Of a stretch of 64,000 nucleotides of DNA, positions 19,067 through 27,491 are shown piece after piece. The position numbers and the translations under genes are program-made. The notes beneath the pieces were generated by a model. It was not told the origin of the DNA. It saw nothing but the letters and a program-made list of their open reading frames with translations, and ran no database searches. Every line of letters starts with the position of its first letter. The stretch's first letter is position 1. The stretch is taken from positions 62,001 to 126,000 of the forward strand of contig MKRJ01000013.1 of assembly GCA_001896885.1 (NCBI GenBank), given 5' to 3'. This stretch comes from Rhizobiales bacterium 65-79 (GTDB lineage Bacteria > Pseudomonadota > Alphaproteobacteria > Rhizobiales > Rhizobiaceae).

Positions 19067-19809
19067 CGGCCGCCGCGTCCCGCTCCGCCGCGCTCAAGGT
19101 CGAAGGGCTGACCCGCCGCTTCAGCGGGCTGACAGCCGTCGACAATGTTTCCTTCGAGGTGCCACCCGGCGCCATCCACGCGCTGATCGGCCCCAACGGC
19201 GCCGGCAAGACGACCACCTTCAACATGATCGCCGGCGCGCTGAAGCCGACTGCCGGCGAAGTCCTGCTCGACGGACGGTCGCTGGTCGGCATGCGCCCGG
19301 ACCAGATCTGCCGCGCCGGCGTCGGCCGGACCTTCCAGGTCGTGCGTCCGTTCGGCCAGATCAGCGTCGCCGAAAATGTCGCGGTCGGCGCGTTGTCCTG
19401 GACGGACGACCTCGCGGAGGCGCGGCGGCACGCGCTCGCCATGCTGGAGCTTCTCGGCCTCGCCGACAAGCGTAACGCGCTGCCGGGCAGCATCACGCTT
19501 CCCGACCGCAAGCGCCTGGAAGTGGCGCGTGCGCTGGCGACGAAACCGAAGCTTCTGCTGCTCGACGAGGTGATGGCCGGCTTGCGCCCGACCGAAACCG
19601 ACCGCATGGTCGCCACCTTCCGCAGGCTCAACGAAGAGACCGGCGTCACCATCGTCCTGATCGAGCATGTCATGCGCGCGGTGATGGCGCTGTCTCATCA
19701 CGTGGTCGTCCTCAATTACGGCAAGGTGATCGCCCAAGGCACACCGGCCGAGGTCACGCGCAATCCCGACGTGCTCGCCTGCTATCTGGGCGTGGAGGAA
19801 CTCTCCTGA
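19063..19809 (+). CDS. Branched-chain amino-acid-type ABC transporter ATPase (LivG)
   Basis: ATPase subunit of 248 residues. Walker A is [16 protein letters not shown], Walker B LLLLDEVMAGLRPTE and the H-loop VLIEHVMRAVMAL. The ABC signature is degenerate: LPDRKRLEVARALAT lacks the usual LSGG, reading ITLPDRKR instead. This variation is common in LivG (often LPYGQQR), but here the Gly is also missing. It starts at 19063, overlapping livM, and its last base is the first of livF. Confidence 0.88.
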   Translation: MTAAASRSAALKVEGLTRRFSGLTAVDNVSFEVPPGAIHALIGPNGAGKTTTFNMIAGALKPTAGEVLLDGRSLVGMRPDQICRAGVGRTFQVVRPFGQISVAENVAVGALSWTDDLAEARRHALAMLELLGLADKRNALPGSITLPDRKRLEVARALATKPKLLLLDEVMAGLRPTETDRMVATFRRLNEETGVTIVLIEHVMRAVMALSHHVVVLNYGKVIAQGTPAEVTRNPDVLACYLGVEELS

Positions 19810-20513
19810 TGCTGGAGGTTTCGGGCCTTGACGTCTTCTATGGCGACGCGCAGGCGCTCGATGGCGTCTCGCTTACCATAGAGCCCGGCGCCATCGTCGC
19901 CATCGTCGGGGCGAACGGCGCCGGCAAGACCTCGCTTATCCGCACCATCGCCGGCATGCAGAAGCCGGCCAGCGGTCATATCCGCTTCAAGGGGACCGAC
20001 ATCGCCGGCCGGCCGACCTACAAGGTCTGCAATCTCGGCATCGGACAGGTGGCCGAGGGACGGCAGATATTTCCCTCGATGACCGTTCTGGAAAATCTGG
20101 AAACGGGCGCGATGCTGCCGCGCGCCCGCGAGGGCAAGGCACGCAATCTCGACCGTGTCTATCGGATGTTCCCGCGGCTCGCGGAACGCCGGGCGCAGGC
20201 GGCCGGCACGCTGTCGGGCGGCGAGCAGCAGATGCTCGCCATCGGCCGCTGCTTGATGGGTGCGCCGGAACTCATCATGTTCGACGAGCCGTCGCTGGGA
20301 CTGGCGCCGGCGCTCGTGCACGAAATGCTGCAGTCGATCGTGGGCTTGAACCGCGAGGGCATCACCTGCGTCCTGGTCGAGCAGAACGTCGCCGTCTCGC
20401 TGAAACTCGCCAAGCACGCCTATGTGCTGGAGAACGGCCGCGTGACGCTTTCCGGCAGCGGAGACGCGCTCCTGGCCGACGACCGGGTCAGGCAGGCCTA
20501 TCTGGGCCTGTAG
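19809..20513 (+). CDS. Branched-chain amino-acid-type ABC transporter ATPase (LivF)
   Basis: Second ATPase of the importer, 234 residues, normal for LivF. It has Walker A GANGAGKTSLIRTIAG, signature LSGGEQQMLAIGRCLMG, Walker B LIMFDEPSLGLAPALV and switch region VLVEQNVAVSLKLA. The start overlaps the livG stop by 1 bp. It closes the five-gene operon. A short hairpin (GGTGG/CCACC at 20513-20527) directly follows the stop, between this gene and the convergent efflux pump gene, but it lacks a T-tract, so it is only a weak terminator candidate. Confidence 0.9.
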   Translation: MLEVSGLDVFYGDAQALDGVSLTIEPGAIVAIVGANGAGKTSLIRTIAGMQKPASGHIRFKGTDIAGRPTYKVCNLGIGQVAEGRQIFPSMTVLENLETGAMLPRAREGKARNLDRVYRMFPRLAERRAQAAGTLSGGEQQMLAIGRCLMGAPELIMFDEPSLGLAPALVHEMLQSIVGLNREGITCVLVEQNVAVSLKLAKHAYVLENGRVTLSGSGDALLADDRVRQAYLGL

Positions 20514-20557
20514 GTGGTCCAGCCACCGGAACACCTGCAAAGACCAGGCCTTGAGAT

Positions 20558-23500
20558 TTATTCCGCCGGAGCTTCCAGCGGCAGGCTCGGCTCTTCCTCC
20601 GGCTTCGCCTCCAGCGCCTTGCGGCCGCCGAAGAGCCTCACGACGAAGACGAAGAAGACCGGCACGAACGGCACCGCGATCACGGTCGCGGTGATCATGC
20701 CGCCGAGCACGCCGGTGCCGATGGCGTTCTGGCTGGCGGCGCTGGCGCCGACCGCCACCGCCAGCGGCGTCACGCCGAGCGAGAAGGCGAGCGAGGTCAT
20801 GATGATCGGGCGGAAACGGATGCGCGAGGCCTCTATCGTTGCGTCGAAGACCGACATGCCGCGTGCCCTCAGGTCCTTGGCGAACTCGATGATGAGGATC
20901 GCGTTCTTCGCCGACAGGCCGATGATGGCGATGAGGCCGACCTTGAAATAGACGTCGTTCGACATGCCGCGCATCATCACCGCCAGCACCGCGCCGATGA
21001 TGCCGAGCGGCACCACCAGCATGACCGACAGCGGGATCGACCAGCTCTCGTAGAGCGCGGCGAGCAGCAGGAAGACGAAGAGCACCGTCATGCCCATCAG
21101 GAACGGCGCCTGCGAACCCGACTGGATCTCCTGCAGCGACTGTCCCGTCCATTCATAGCCGAAGCCGGGCGGCAGGTCGTCGGCAAGCCGCTCCATCTCC
21201 TTGATGGCCTCGCCGGACGAATAGCCGGGCGCGGCGTTGCCGCTGATGCGCACCGCCGGATAGCCGTTATAGGCCACGACCTGCAGCGGCCCCTTGGCCC
21301 ACTCGATATGGGCGAAGGCCGAGAAGGGCACCATGCCGCCCGAGGCGTTGCGGACGTTGAGGTTGAGGAGGTCCGCCGCCTGCATGCGCTCGTGCTCGCC
21401 GGCCTGGACCATGACCCGCTGCAGGCGCCCGGCGTTCGGGAAGTCGTTGATGTAGGCCGAGCCGATATAGGCCGAGATGGCGGAATTGATGTCTCCGAAG
21501 GCGACGCCGAAGGCGTTCGCCTTCTCGCGGTCGATCACGAGATTAATCTGCGCCGCGTCCGGCAGGCCCTCGGTGCGCAGGCCGGTTAGGATCGGGCTCT
21601 TGGCGGCGGCGGCCAGCAGCTGTGAGGCGGCGGCCGAAAGCGCCTGGTCGCCGAGGCCGCTGCGGTCCTGCAGCCGGAAGGTGAAACCGTTCGACGTGCC
21701 GAGGCCGGAAATCGGCGGCGGCGACAGGGCGAAGGCGACGACGTCCTTCAATTTCATGAAGGCGGCATTGGCGCGGTCGGCGATCGCCTGCGCCGAATCC
21801 TTGAAGCCGCGCACGCTCCAGTCCTTGAAGGTGATGAAGGCGAGCGCCGCATTGTCGCCGGCGCCGGAGAAGGAATAGCCCTCGATCACGGTGCGGTGGT
21901 CGACCGCCGGCTCCTTGCCGAAGAAGGCCTCGACCTTCTCGACGGCGCGCTGCGTCCTGTTGCCGGCCGATTCCGGCGGCGTCTGCATGTCGACGAGGAC
22001 AAAACCCTGGTCCTCGTTTGGCAGGAAGGAGGAGGGCAGGCGGATGAAGAGATAGCCGAGCCCGATGATGAGGGCGAGATAGATCACCATGAAGCGTCCG
22101 GCCCGGCGGATCATCCAGTCGACCATGGACGTATAGCCGTGGCTGGTCCGGGCGAAGCCGCGGTTGAACCAGCCGAAGAAGCCGCGCTTTTCGTGATGGC
22201 TCTCGGGCACCGGCTTGAGGAAGCTGGCGCACAGCGCCGGCGTCAGCGACAGCGCCATGAAGCCGGAGAACAGGATCGAGCCGACCATGGTGACGCTGAA
22301 CTGGCGGTAGATGACGCCGACGGCGCCAGGGAAGAAGGCCATCGGCACGAAGACGGCCGTCAATACCAGCCAGATGCCGATGATGGCGCCGGTGATCTGC
22401 GACATCGCCTTGCGCGTCGCCTCCTTGGGCTGCAGGCCCTCATGCGCCATGATGCGCTCGACATTCTCCACCACCACGATGGCGTCGTCGACGAGGATGC
22501 CGATGGCAAGCACCATGGCGAACATGGTGAGCACGTTGATGGATGAACCAGTTGCCAGCAGGATGGCGCAGGCGCCGAGGAGCGCCACCGGCACCACCAG
22601 CGCCGGAATGACCGTGTAGCGGATGCTCTGCAGGAAGATGAACATGACGACGAACACCAAGCCCATCGCCTCGAGCAGCGTATGCAGCACCTTCTCGATC
22701 GACACCCTCACGAAAGGCGAGGTGTCGTAGGGGATCATGTATTCGAAGCCGGGCGGGAAGAACTTCGCCAGTTCCGCCATCTTGGCGCGCACGGCGTTGG
22801 AGGTGGCGAGGGCGTTGCCCGTCGGCGAAAGCTGGACGCCGATGCCGGCGGCCGGCTGGCCGTCGATGCGGGTGGAGAAATTGTAGGTCTCCGCGCCGAT
22901 CTCGATCCTCGCCACGTCGCGCAGCCTCACCGTCGAGCCGTCCGGATTGGCGCGCAGCACGATCGAACCGAAATCCTCCGGCGTCGAGAGCTGGCCCTTC
23001 ACCAGGACGGTTGCCGAGATCTGCTGGTTCACGGGGTTCGGCTTGGAGCCGATGCGGCCGGCCGAAACCTGCGCGTTCTGCGCGCTGATCGCGTTGATGA
23101 CGTCGTCGACCGACAGGTTGAGGCCGAGCATCTTGTCCGGGTTCATCCAGATGCGCATGGCGCGCTGCGGCGAGAAGAGCTGCACCTGGCCGACGCCTGG
23201 AATGCGCGATATCTCGCCGATGACGTTGCGGTTGAGATAGTCGCCGAGGCCGACCGCGTCGGTCTTGCCGTCGGTCGACTTCAAGCCGATGAACATCAGG
23301 AAGCCGCTGCCCGACTGCGATATCTGCACGCCTTGCTGCGCCACCGCCTTCGGCAGCCGCGCCTGGACGCGGTTGATGGCGTTCTGCGTGTCGACGCTCG
23401 CCTGGTTGAGGTTGGTGCCGGGCTCGAAGGTGACGACGATGCGCGCGAGGCCGGAGGAATCGGAGGTCGATTCGTAGTAGAGCAGGTTCGGCACGCTGTT

Positions 23501-23707
23501 GAGCTGCTGCTCGATGAGCTGCGTCACGCTCTGATAGATGTCCTCCGGCGGCGCACCGTTATAGTGCGTATAGACGGTCAGCGTCGGCGGCGCGACGTTC
23601 GGATATTGCGAGACCGGCAGGAGCGGAAGCGAGATCGCGCCCGCGATCATGATGAAGATGGCAACGACCCACGCGAAGATGGGCCGGTCGATGAAGAAAC
23701 TGGGCAT
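20558..23707 (-). CDS. RND multidrug efflux transporter, HAE1 family (AcrB/MexB-like)
   Basis: Proton-driven inner-membrane efflux pump of 1049 residues, a standard length. Twelve transmembrane segments are predicted in the usual 1+5+1+5 layout. The start MPSFFIDRPIFAWVVAIFIM is diagnostic, as are GILVDDAIVVVENVERIM (TM4, with the proton-relay Asp pair) and GLSAKNAILIIEFAKDL (TM10, with the relay Lys). It follows its adaptor gene by 14 bp on the minus strand. No outer-membrane channel gene lies in the operon, so it presumably uses a TolC-like protein encoded elsewhere. Substrates are unknown. Confidence 0.95.
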   Translation of the reverse strand: MPSFFIDRPIFAWVVAIFIMIAGAISLPLLPVSQYPNVAPPTLTVYTHYNGAPPEDIYQSVTQLIEQQLNSVPNLLYYESTSDSSGLARIVVTFEPGTNLNQASVDTQNAINRVQARLPKAVAQQGVQISQSGSGFLMFIGLKSTDGKTDAVGLGDYLNRNVIGEISRIPGVGQVQLFSPQRAMRIWMNPDKMLGLNLSVDDVINAISAQNAQVSAGRIGSKPNPVNQQISATVLVKGQLSTPEDFGSIVLRANPDGSTVRLRDVARIEIGAETYNFSTRIDGQPAAGIGVQLSPTGNALATSNAVRAKMAELAKFFPPGFEYMIPYDTSPFVRVSIEKVLHTLLEAMGLVFVVMFIFLQSIRYTVIPALVVPVALLGACAILLATGSSINVLTMFAMVLAIGILVDDAIVVVENVERIMAHEGLQPKEATRKAMSQITGAIIGIWLVLTAVFVPMAFFPGAVGVIYRQFSVTMVGSILFSGFMALSLTPALCASFLKPVPESHHEKRGFFGWFNRGFARTSHGYTSMVDWMIRRAGRFMVIYLALIIGLGYLFIRLPSSFLPNEDQGFVLVDMQTPPESAGNRTQRAVEKVEAFFGKEPAVDHRTVIEGYSFSGAGDNAALAFITFKDWSVRGFKDSAQAIADRANAAFMKLKDVVAFALSPPPISGLGTSNGFTFRLQDRSGLGDQALSAAASQLLAAAAKSPILTGLRTEGLPDAAQINLVIDREKANAFGVAFGDINSAISAYIGSAYINDFPNAGRLQRVMVQAGEHERMQAADLLNLNVRNASGGMVPFSAFAHIEWAKGPLQVVAYNGYPAVRISGNAAPGYSSGEAIKEMERLADDLPPGFGYEWTGQSLQEIQSGSQAPFLMGMTVLFVFLLLAALYESWSIPLSVMLVVPLGIIGAVLAVMMRGMSNDVYFKVGLIAIIGLSAKNAILIIEFAKDLRARGMSVFDATIEASRIRFRPIIMTSLAFSLGVTPLAVAVGASAASQNAIGTGVLGGMITATVIAVPFVPVFFVFVVRLFGGRKALEAKPEEEPSLPLEAPAE

Positions 23708-23721
23708 CTAGTCTCTATTCT

Positions 23722-24909
23722 CTAACCGGCGTCGGCCTTGCTTTGGGTCCTGGAAAGCGTATCGGCCGCCGGCTTCCAGTCCGCCGGCTCGACTTTCGCG
23801 CCCGGATGGATCTTCTGGAAACCTTCGACCACGACCCGCTCGCCGCTTTTCAGCCCGCCGGTGATCACCACCTGCTGGCCGGTTGTCCTGCCCACGGTCA
23901 CCGGGCGCATCTGGGCGACGTTGTCTTCGCCGACGACATAAAGCAGCGCCTTGCCGCTGCTGTCGCGCTGCACGGCCTGCTCGGGCACGGTCAGGGCCGC
24001 CTGGTCGACCGCCTGTTCGATCAGGACGCGCACATACATGCCCGGCAGGAGGTCGCCGTCGGGATTGGGAAACTCCGCGCGCATGGTGATCTGGCCGGTC
24101 GTCTCGTCGACCGTCGATTCGGAAAAGAGCAGCCGGCCGGGGCGAGGATATTCGCTGCCGTCGTCGAAGAGCAGCTTCACCGTCGCCTGTCCTTCGGCCG
24201 GGCCTTTCAGGAGCCCGTCCTTGAGTGCCTTTCGCAACTGCCGCATCTGCGCGGACGGCTGGGTGAAGTCGGCATAGACCGGGTCGAGCTGCTGGATCGT
24301 CGCCAGGTTCTCCGTACCGTTTGCGTTGACCAGCGCGCCTTCGGTGATCAGCGCCCGGCCGATGCGGCCGCTGATCGGCGCCCTCACGTCGGAATATTGC
24401 AGATTGAGCTTCGCCGCGTCGAGGCCGGCGCGCGCGGCGGCGACATCGGCGTCCGCCTGCGCCAGCTGGGCGAGCGCGGTGTCGAGATCCTGCGCGCTGG
24501 AGATGTTGCGCTGGCGCAATTCCTTCTGCCGGTCGGCCTGCTGGCGGGCCAGGTTCTGCGCGGCGAGCGCGCGCTGCTGCGTCGCCTGGGCGCTTTCCAC
24601 CTGCACGCGAAAGGGCGCCGGGTCGATCTGGTAGAGCACGTCGCCCTCCTTGACCAGGCTGCCCTGCTCGAAGACGCGCTTGACGACGATGCCGGTGACG
24701 CGCGGCCTGACCTCGGCGATGCGCGTGGGCGCGATCCGGCCCGGCAGGTCGCTGACGATCGGAACCGGCTCCGCCTTCACCTGGACGATGCTCACGGCCG
24801 GTGGAGGCGCCGCCGGCGGGTTCGCCGAACTCTGCGATTCCGTGCAGGCGGCGACGGCCAGAATGGCCAGGCCGACGGCAGCCGCAAGGATTCGATCTGA
24901 AAGTTTCAT
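23722..24909 (-). CDS. RND efflux periplasmic adaptor (membrane fusion protein, AcrA/MexA-like)
   Basis: Periplasmic adaptor of 395 residues that joins the RND pump to an outer-membrane channel. The N-terminus has a lipoprotein signal with lipobox LAVAAC, so it is lipid-anchored. It then shows the VSIVQVKAEPVPIVSDLPGR strand, a half-lipoyl RPRVTGIVVKRVFEQGSLV, the coiled-coil hairpin (about 105-165) and the second half-lipoyl LQYSDVRAPISGRIG. No TetR-type repressor is adjacent. The 163 bp between this gene and the upstream nucleoside hydrolase (24910-25072) must contain the pump promoter. Confidence 0.93.
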   Translation of the reverse strand: MKLSDRILAAAVGLAILAVAACTESQSSANPPAAPPPAVSIVQVKAEPVPIVSDLPGRIAPTRIAEVRPRVTGIVVKRVFEQGSLVKEGDVLYQIDPAPFRVQVESAQATQQRALAAQNLARQQADRQKELRQRNISSAQDLDTALAQLAQADADVAAARAGLDAAKLNLQYSDVRAPISGRIGRALITEGALVNANGTENLATIQQLDPVYADFTQPSAQMRQLRKALKDGLLKGPAEGQATVKLLFDDGSEYPRPGRLLFSESTVDETTGQITMRAEFPNPDGDLLPGMYVRVLIEQAVDQAALTVPEQAVQRDSSGKALLYVVGEDNVAQMRPVTVGRTTGQQVVITGGLKSGERVVVEGFQKIHPGAKVEPADWKPAADTLSRTQSKADAG

Positions 24910-25072
24910 TCGACAATCCGGCTAAGGTGGCGCCAAGGGCAAGAGCCCTCGGGACATTGGCCCATCAATGCAATTCAAAATGGCGCCTGGATGCCCGCCG
25001 CTTCATCCGCCGCCGACGCTACCTACAACAGACCGGAGGAAAGGGAAAGCCATCCATCCGCACACGATATCG

Positions 25073-26014
25073 TCAGAGACGGCCAAGCCGGCTGACGAGG
25101 AGGGCGAAAAATGCCTCGTGGTCGACCTCCCGCATGACCTTGGCGTTCTTCTTGCGGTCGGTGACGCCCCACCAGTCGATCACCGACATGCCCATGGTCA
25201 GTTCCGATCCCGTCTCGATCTCGACATTGCATTCCCTGCCCGAGAAGAGTCCCGGCTGGAGGAGGTAGGCGATCACGCACGGGTCGTGCAGCGGGCCGCC
25301 GTCGCCGGAATATTTCTCCTTGTCGAAGCGCTCGGAGAAACCGAGCATTTCGGCGACCGCGATGCCGGCCCTGTTGCCGAGGGCGCGGAATGCCGCCACG
25401 CGTGCCTTGGACGTCAACGCCTTGTGCGTCACGTCGAGCGGCATCATCACGATCGGCACGCCGGAGCGGAAGACCACGTCGGCGGCGTGCGGATCGACAT
25501 AGATGTTGAATTCCGCCGTCGGCGTGATGTTACCCACCTCGAAATAGGCGCCGCCCATCAGGACGATCTCGCGGATGCGCGGCGCGATCCTCGGCTCGCG
25601 GATCAGCGCAAGCGCGATATTGGTGAGCGGGCCGAGCGGGCAGAGCGTGATCGTGCCCGGTTCCTCGGCCATCAGCGTCTCGACGATGAAATCGACGGCG
25701 TATTGCTGCTGCAGCTCCATCTTCGGTTCCGGCAGGTCGGGACCGTCGAGGCCGGTCTTGCCGTGCACATGCTCGGCCGTCACCAGCGGACGCATCAGCG
25801 GCCGCACGGCGCCGGAATAGACCTTCGTCTCCGTCCTGCCCGCCAGTTCGCAGATCTTGAGCGCGTTCTTTTCCGTGAATTCGAGCGGCACGTTGCCGGC
25901 GACCGCCGTGATGCCGGCCACCTCGAGTTCCGGGCTTGCCAGCGCCAGAAGAATGGCGACGGCGTCGTCCTGGCCGGGATCCGTATCGATGATGATTCTG
26001 CGTTTCCCGGCCAT
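25073..26014 (-). CDS. Inosine/uridine-preferring nucleoside hydrolase (IunH family)
   Basis: Calcium-dependent enzyme of 313 residues that cleaves the N-glycosidic bond of ribonucleosides to base and ribose. The metal-binding DTDPGQDDAVAILLAL at the N-terminus is diagnostic, as is the NIALALIREPRIAPRIREIV block and the late DPCVIAYLLQPGLF, where the second metal Asp lies. Base specificity (purine or pyrimidine) cannot be assigned. It is divergent from the heat-shock gene; no transporter gene for nucleosides is adjacent. Confidence 0.92.
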   Translation of the reverse strand: MAGKRRIIIDTDPGQDDAVAILLALASPELEVAGITAVAGNVPLEFTEKNALKICELAGRTETKVYSGAVRPLMRPLVTAEHVHGKTGLDGPDLPEPKMELQQQYAVDFIVETLMAEEPGTITLCPLGPLTNIALALIREPRIAPRIREIVLMGGAYFEVGNITPTAEFNIYVDPHAADVVFRSGVPIVMMPLDVTHKALTSKARVAAFRALGNRAGIAVAEMLGFSERFDKEKYSGDGGPLHDPCVIAYLLQPGLFSGRECNVEIETGSELTMGMSVIDWWGVTDRKKNAKVMREVDHEAFFALLVSRLGRL

Positions 26015-26036
26015 GCTTTTTCCTTGTCGTCACCAA

Positions 26037-26065
26037 CTTGAATTCGTTCGCGGCGCGGACCATAT
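26037..26065 (+). promoter_or_regulatory. Probable RpoH (sigma-32) promoter of hsp20
   Basis: A CTTGAA -35 element at 26037-26042 is followed after 17 bp by CCATAT at 26060-26065, close to the alphaproteobacterial heat-shock consensus (CTTGAA, then a C-rich TAT-type -10). Transcription would begin near 26073, giving a leader of about 60 nt to the hsp20 ATG. Element, spacing and target gene all agree, but this is a motif match only. Confidence 0.6.
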
Positions 26066-26074
26066 CAGCATCGT

Positions 26075-26130
26075 ACGGAAAGATGCCATCCGGGTTTTTC
26101 CGTTTCCACGTCGCTCTTCGAGGACAGGAA
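26075..26130 (+). promoter_or_regulatory. ROSE-like RNA thermometer in the hsp20 5' leader
   Basis: Two stem-loops fill the leader. The first pairs 26075-26081 with 26097-26103 (ACGGAAA with TTTCCGT). The second pairs GTCgCTC (26110-26116) with GAGGAC (26120-26125) around a TTC loop, leaving one unpaired G. The upstream side contains TCGCT, matching the conserved UYGCU of ROSE elements, and it faces the AGGA ribosome site at 26121-26124, 8 nt before the ATG. This is the geometry by which ROSE hides the ribosome site at low temperature in rhizobial small heat-shock genes. A second AGGA at 26126-26129 lies outside the stem. Confidence 0.6.
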
Positions 26131-26132
26131 AA

Positions 26133-26558
26133 ATGACGAGAATGACGCCCTTTTCGAGCCCGCTGATGCTGGGCTTCGACAGCATGGAAAAGACGCTCGA
26201 GCGGCTGGCGAAATCGGGCGACGGCTATCCGCCCTACAACATCGAGAGATTGCGGGATTCGGATTCCGGCGCCACGCAGCTCAGGATCACCCTGGCGGTC
26301 GCGGGCTTCAAGGAAGCCGACCTCGACATCACGACGGAAGAGAACCAGCTCGTCATCCGCGGCAAGCAGGAAGACGAAGGCGAACGTGAATATCTGCATC
26401 GGGGCATCGCGGCGCGACAGTTCGTGCGCGCCTTCATGCTCGCCGACGGGATGCGGGTCGTCTCGGCGGAGCTCGGCAACGGGCTCCTGGCGATCGATCT
26501 CGATCGGCCCGAACCGCAGCGCCTGGTACGAAAAATCAACATTTCGGTGAAAGACTGA
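26133..26558 (+). CDS. Small heat-shock protein, Hsp20/IbpA family
   Basis: ATP-independent holdase chaperone of 141 residues. The alpha-crystallin domain spans about residues 30-130: PPYNIERLRDSDSGATQLRI, LAVAGFKEADLDITTEENQL and the conserved C-terminal strand of the domain. The C-terminus ends KINISVKD with no clear I-x-I tail beyond it. ATG at 26133 is chosen because it follows the AGGA sites and the thermometer-like leader. It is followed 62 bp later by a DUF1150 gene, a pairing often seen in Rhizobiales. Confidence 0.92.
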   Translation: MTRMTPFSSPLMLGFDSMEKTLERLAKSGDGYPPYNIERLRDSDSGATQLRITLAVAGFKEADLDITTEENQLVIRGKQEDEGEREYLHRGIAARQFVRAFMLADGMRVVSAELGNGLLAIDLDRPEPQRLVRKINISVKD

Positions 26559-26620
26559 TCTTCGCCGATGGCTCTGTACGGACCGGTCCATTGAAGGAAG
26601 GTTCGCGAAAGGAGGCTGAC

Positions 26621-26878
26621 ATGACCGAGAGCATCGAAAAAAACACCCTTACCGAAACGCAGTTCGCCCATCTCGGCGAAGGCGTCGTCGCCTATATGCG
26701 CGAAATCGGCTCGGACGAGCTGATGGGCCGCTTCCCCGGTATCCCGAACCTCACCCCCGGCACAAAGCTCTGGGCGCTGTTCGCCGCGAACGGCCAGCCG
26801 ATTCTTTTGACGGACGCCCGCGCCGGGGCACTCGCCGGTGCGCTGGAGAACGATCTGACACCGGTCAGCCTGCACTGA
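26621..26878 (+). CDS. DUF1150 family small protein
   Basis: Acidic protein of 85 residues with the DUF1150 pattern AYMREIGSDELMGRFPGIPN followed by KLWALFAANGQPILLTDAR. The ATG at 26621 is fixed by an AGGAGG ribosome site 7 nt upstream. The family is restricted mainly to Alphaproteobacteria and has no known function; it is usually beside hsp20, suggesting heat-shock co-expression. It ends shortly before a strong bidirectional-type terminator. Confidence 0.85.
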   Translation: MTESIEKNTLTETQFAHLGEGVVAYMREIGSDELMGRFPGIPNLTPGTKLWALFAANGQPILLTDARAGALAGALENDLTPVSLH

Positions 26879-26911
26879 GCGGGCCGGCATAGTCATCGAG
26901 GATGTAAGCGC

Positions 26912-26936
26912 GGGCGGCCGTCGGCCGCCCGTTTTC
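26912..26936 (+). terminator. Rho-independent terminator after hsp20-DUF1150
   Basis: A perfect 8-bp GC stem, GGGCGGCC (26912-26919) with GGCCGCCC (26923-26930), has a 3-nt loop and is followed by GTTTTC. It sits between DUF1150 and convergent ptsN, so it probably ends the heat-shock transcript. Its AT-poor other flank makes it a weaker stop for ptsN. Confidence 0.75.
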
Positions 26937-26958
26937 GTATTCCGGACCGTATGGGAGT

Positions 26959-27423
26959 TCAGGCCGCGTGCGAGGCGGGCGTCTGCGACAGGAAGGCGTG
27001 GATCGCGGCGGCGTCGGAAGTGCCCCTGATCTTCGCCACGGTATCGGCATCGCGCAGGACACGGGCGATGCGCGAAAGCGCCTTCAGATGATCGGCGCCG
27101 GCGCCTTCCGGCGCCAGGAGCAGGAAGACCAGGTCGACGGGCTGGTCGTCCAGCGAATCGAAATCCACCGGCTGCTCCAGCCGGGCGAAGACGCCGGCGA
27201 TGCGGCGAATGCCGGGGATCTTGCCGTGCGGAATGGCGATGCCGTTGCCGACGCCGGTCGAACCGAGCTTTTCGCGCCTCAGAACGGTGTCGAAGATCTC
27301 CCGTTCGGGCAGGCCGGTGATCCGCGCCGCCTTTTCGGCCAGAAGCTGCAGGACCTGCTTCTTGGAGTTCGCCTTCAAGGCCGGCATGATCGCCGGAACC
27401 TCGATCAGATCGCTGAGATCCAT
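26959..27423 (-). CDS. ptsN: PTS IIA-like nitrogen regulatory protein PtsN (EIIA-Ntr)
   Basis: Regulatory phosphocarrier of the nitrogen PTS (PtsP-PtsO-PtsN), which affects potassium transport, sensor kinases and carbon/nitrogen balance. The 154 residues form one EIIA-2 domain. The phospho-accepting His lies in GVGNGIAIPHGKIPG (about residue 66), and the PVDLVFLLLAPEGAGADHLK block is family-typical. It is the last of rpoN-hpf-ptsN on the minus strand. Confidence 0.93.
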   Translation of the reverse strand: MDLSDLIEVPAIMPALKANSKKQVLQLLAEKAARITGLPEREIFDTVLRREKLGSTGVGNGIAIPHGKIPGIRRIAGVFARLEQPVDFDSLDDQPVDLVFLLLAPEGAGADHLKALSRIARVLRDADTVAKIRGTSDAAAIHAFLSQTPASHAA

Positions 27424-27455
27424 TTACCCGCGTCCCTTTTGTGGACTTCGTTTTC

Positions 27456-27482
27456 GCCCGGCGGCCGGTGCGGCCGCCGGGC
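27456..27482. other. Strong hairpin between hpf and ptsN
   Basis: A perfect 11-bp GC-rich stem, 27456-27466 with 27472-27482, has a 5-nt loop and begins 10 nt after the hpf stop codon. On the minus-strand transcript it has no following U-tract, so it is more likely an RNA stabiliser or partial attenuator between hpf and ptsN than a full terminator. Confidence 0.5.
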
Positions 27483-27491
27483 GAGCGACTT

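Noticed and set aside
20513-20527. GGTGG/CCACC hairpin after livF as a terminator
   Set aside because: The stem is only 5 bp with no T-tract, too weak to annotate as a terminator feature of its own.
20558-24909. Heavy-metal (CzcA-type) assignment for the RND pump
   Set aside because: The N-terminal PSFFIDRPIFAWV start and the TM4 Asp-pair context fit the hydrophobe/amphiphile HAE1 group rather than metal exporters.
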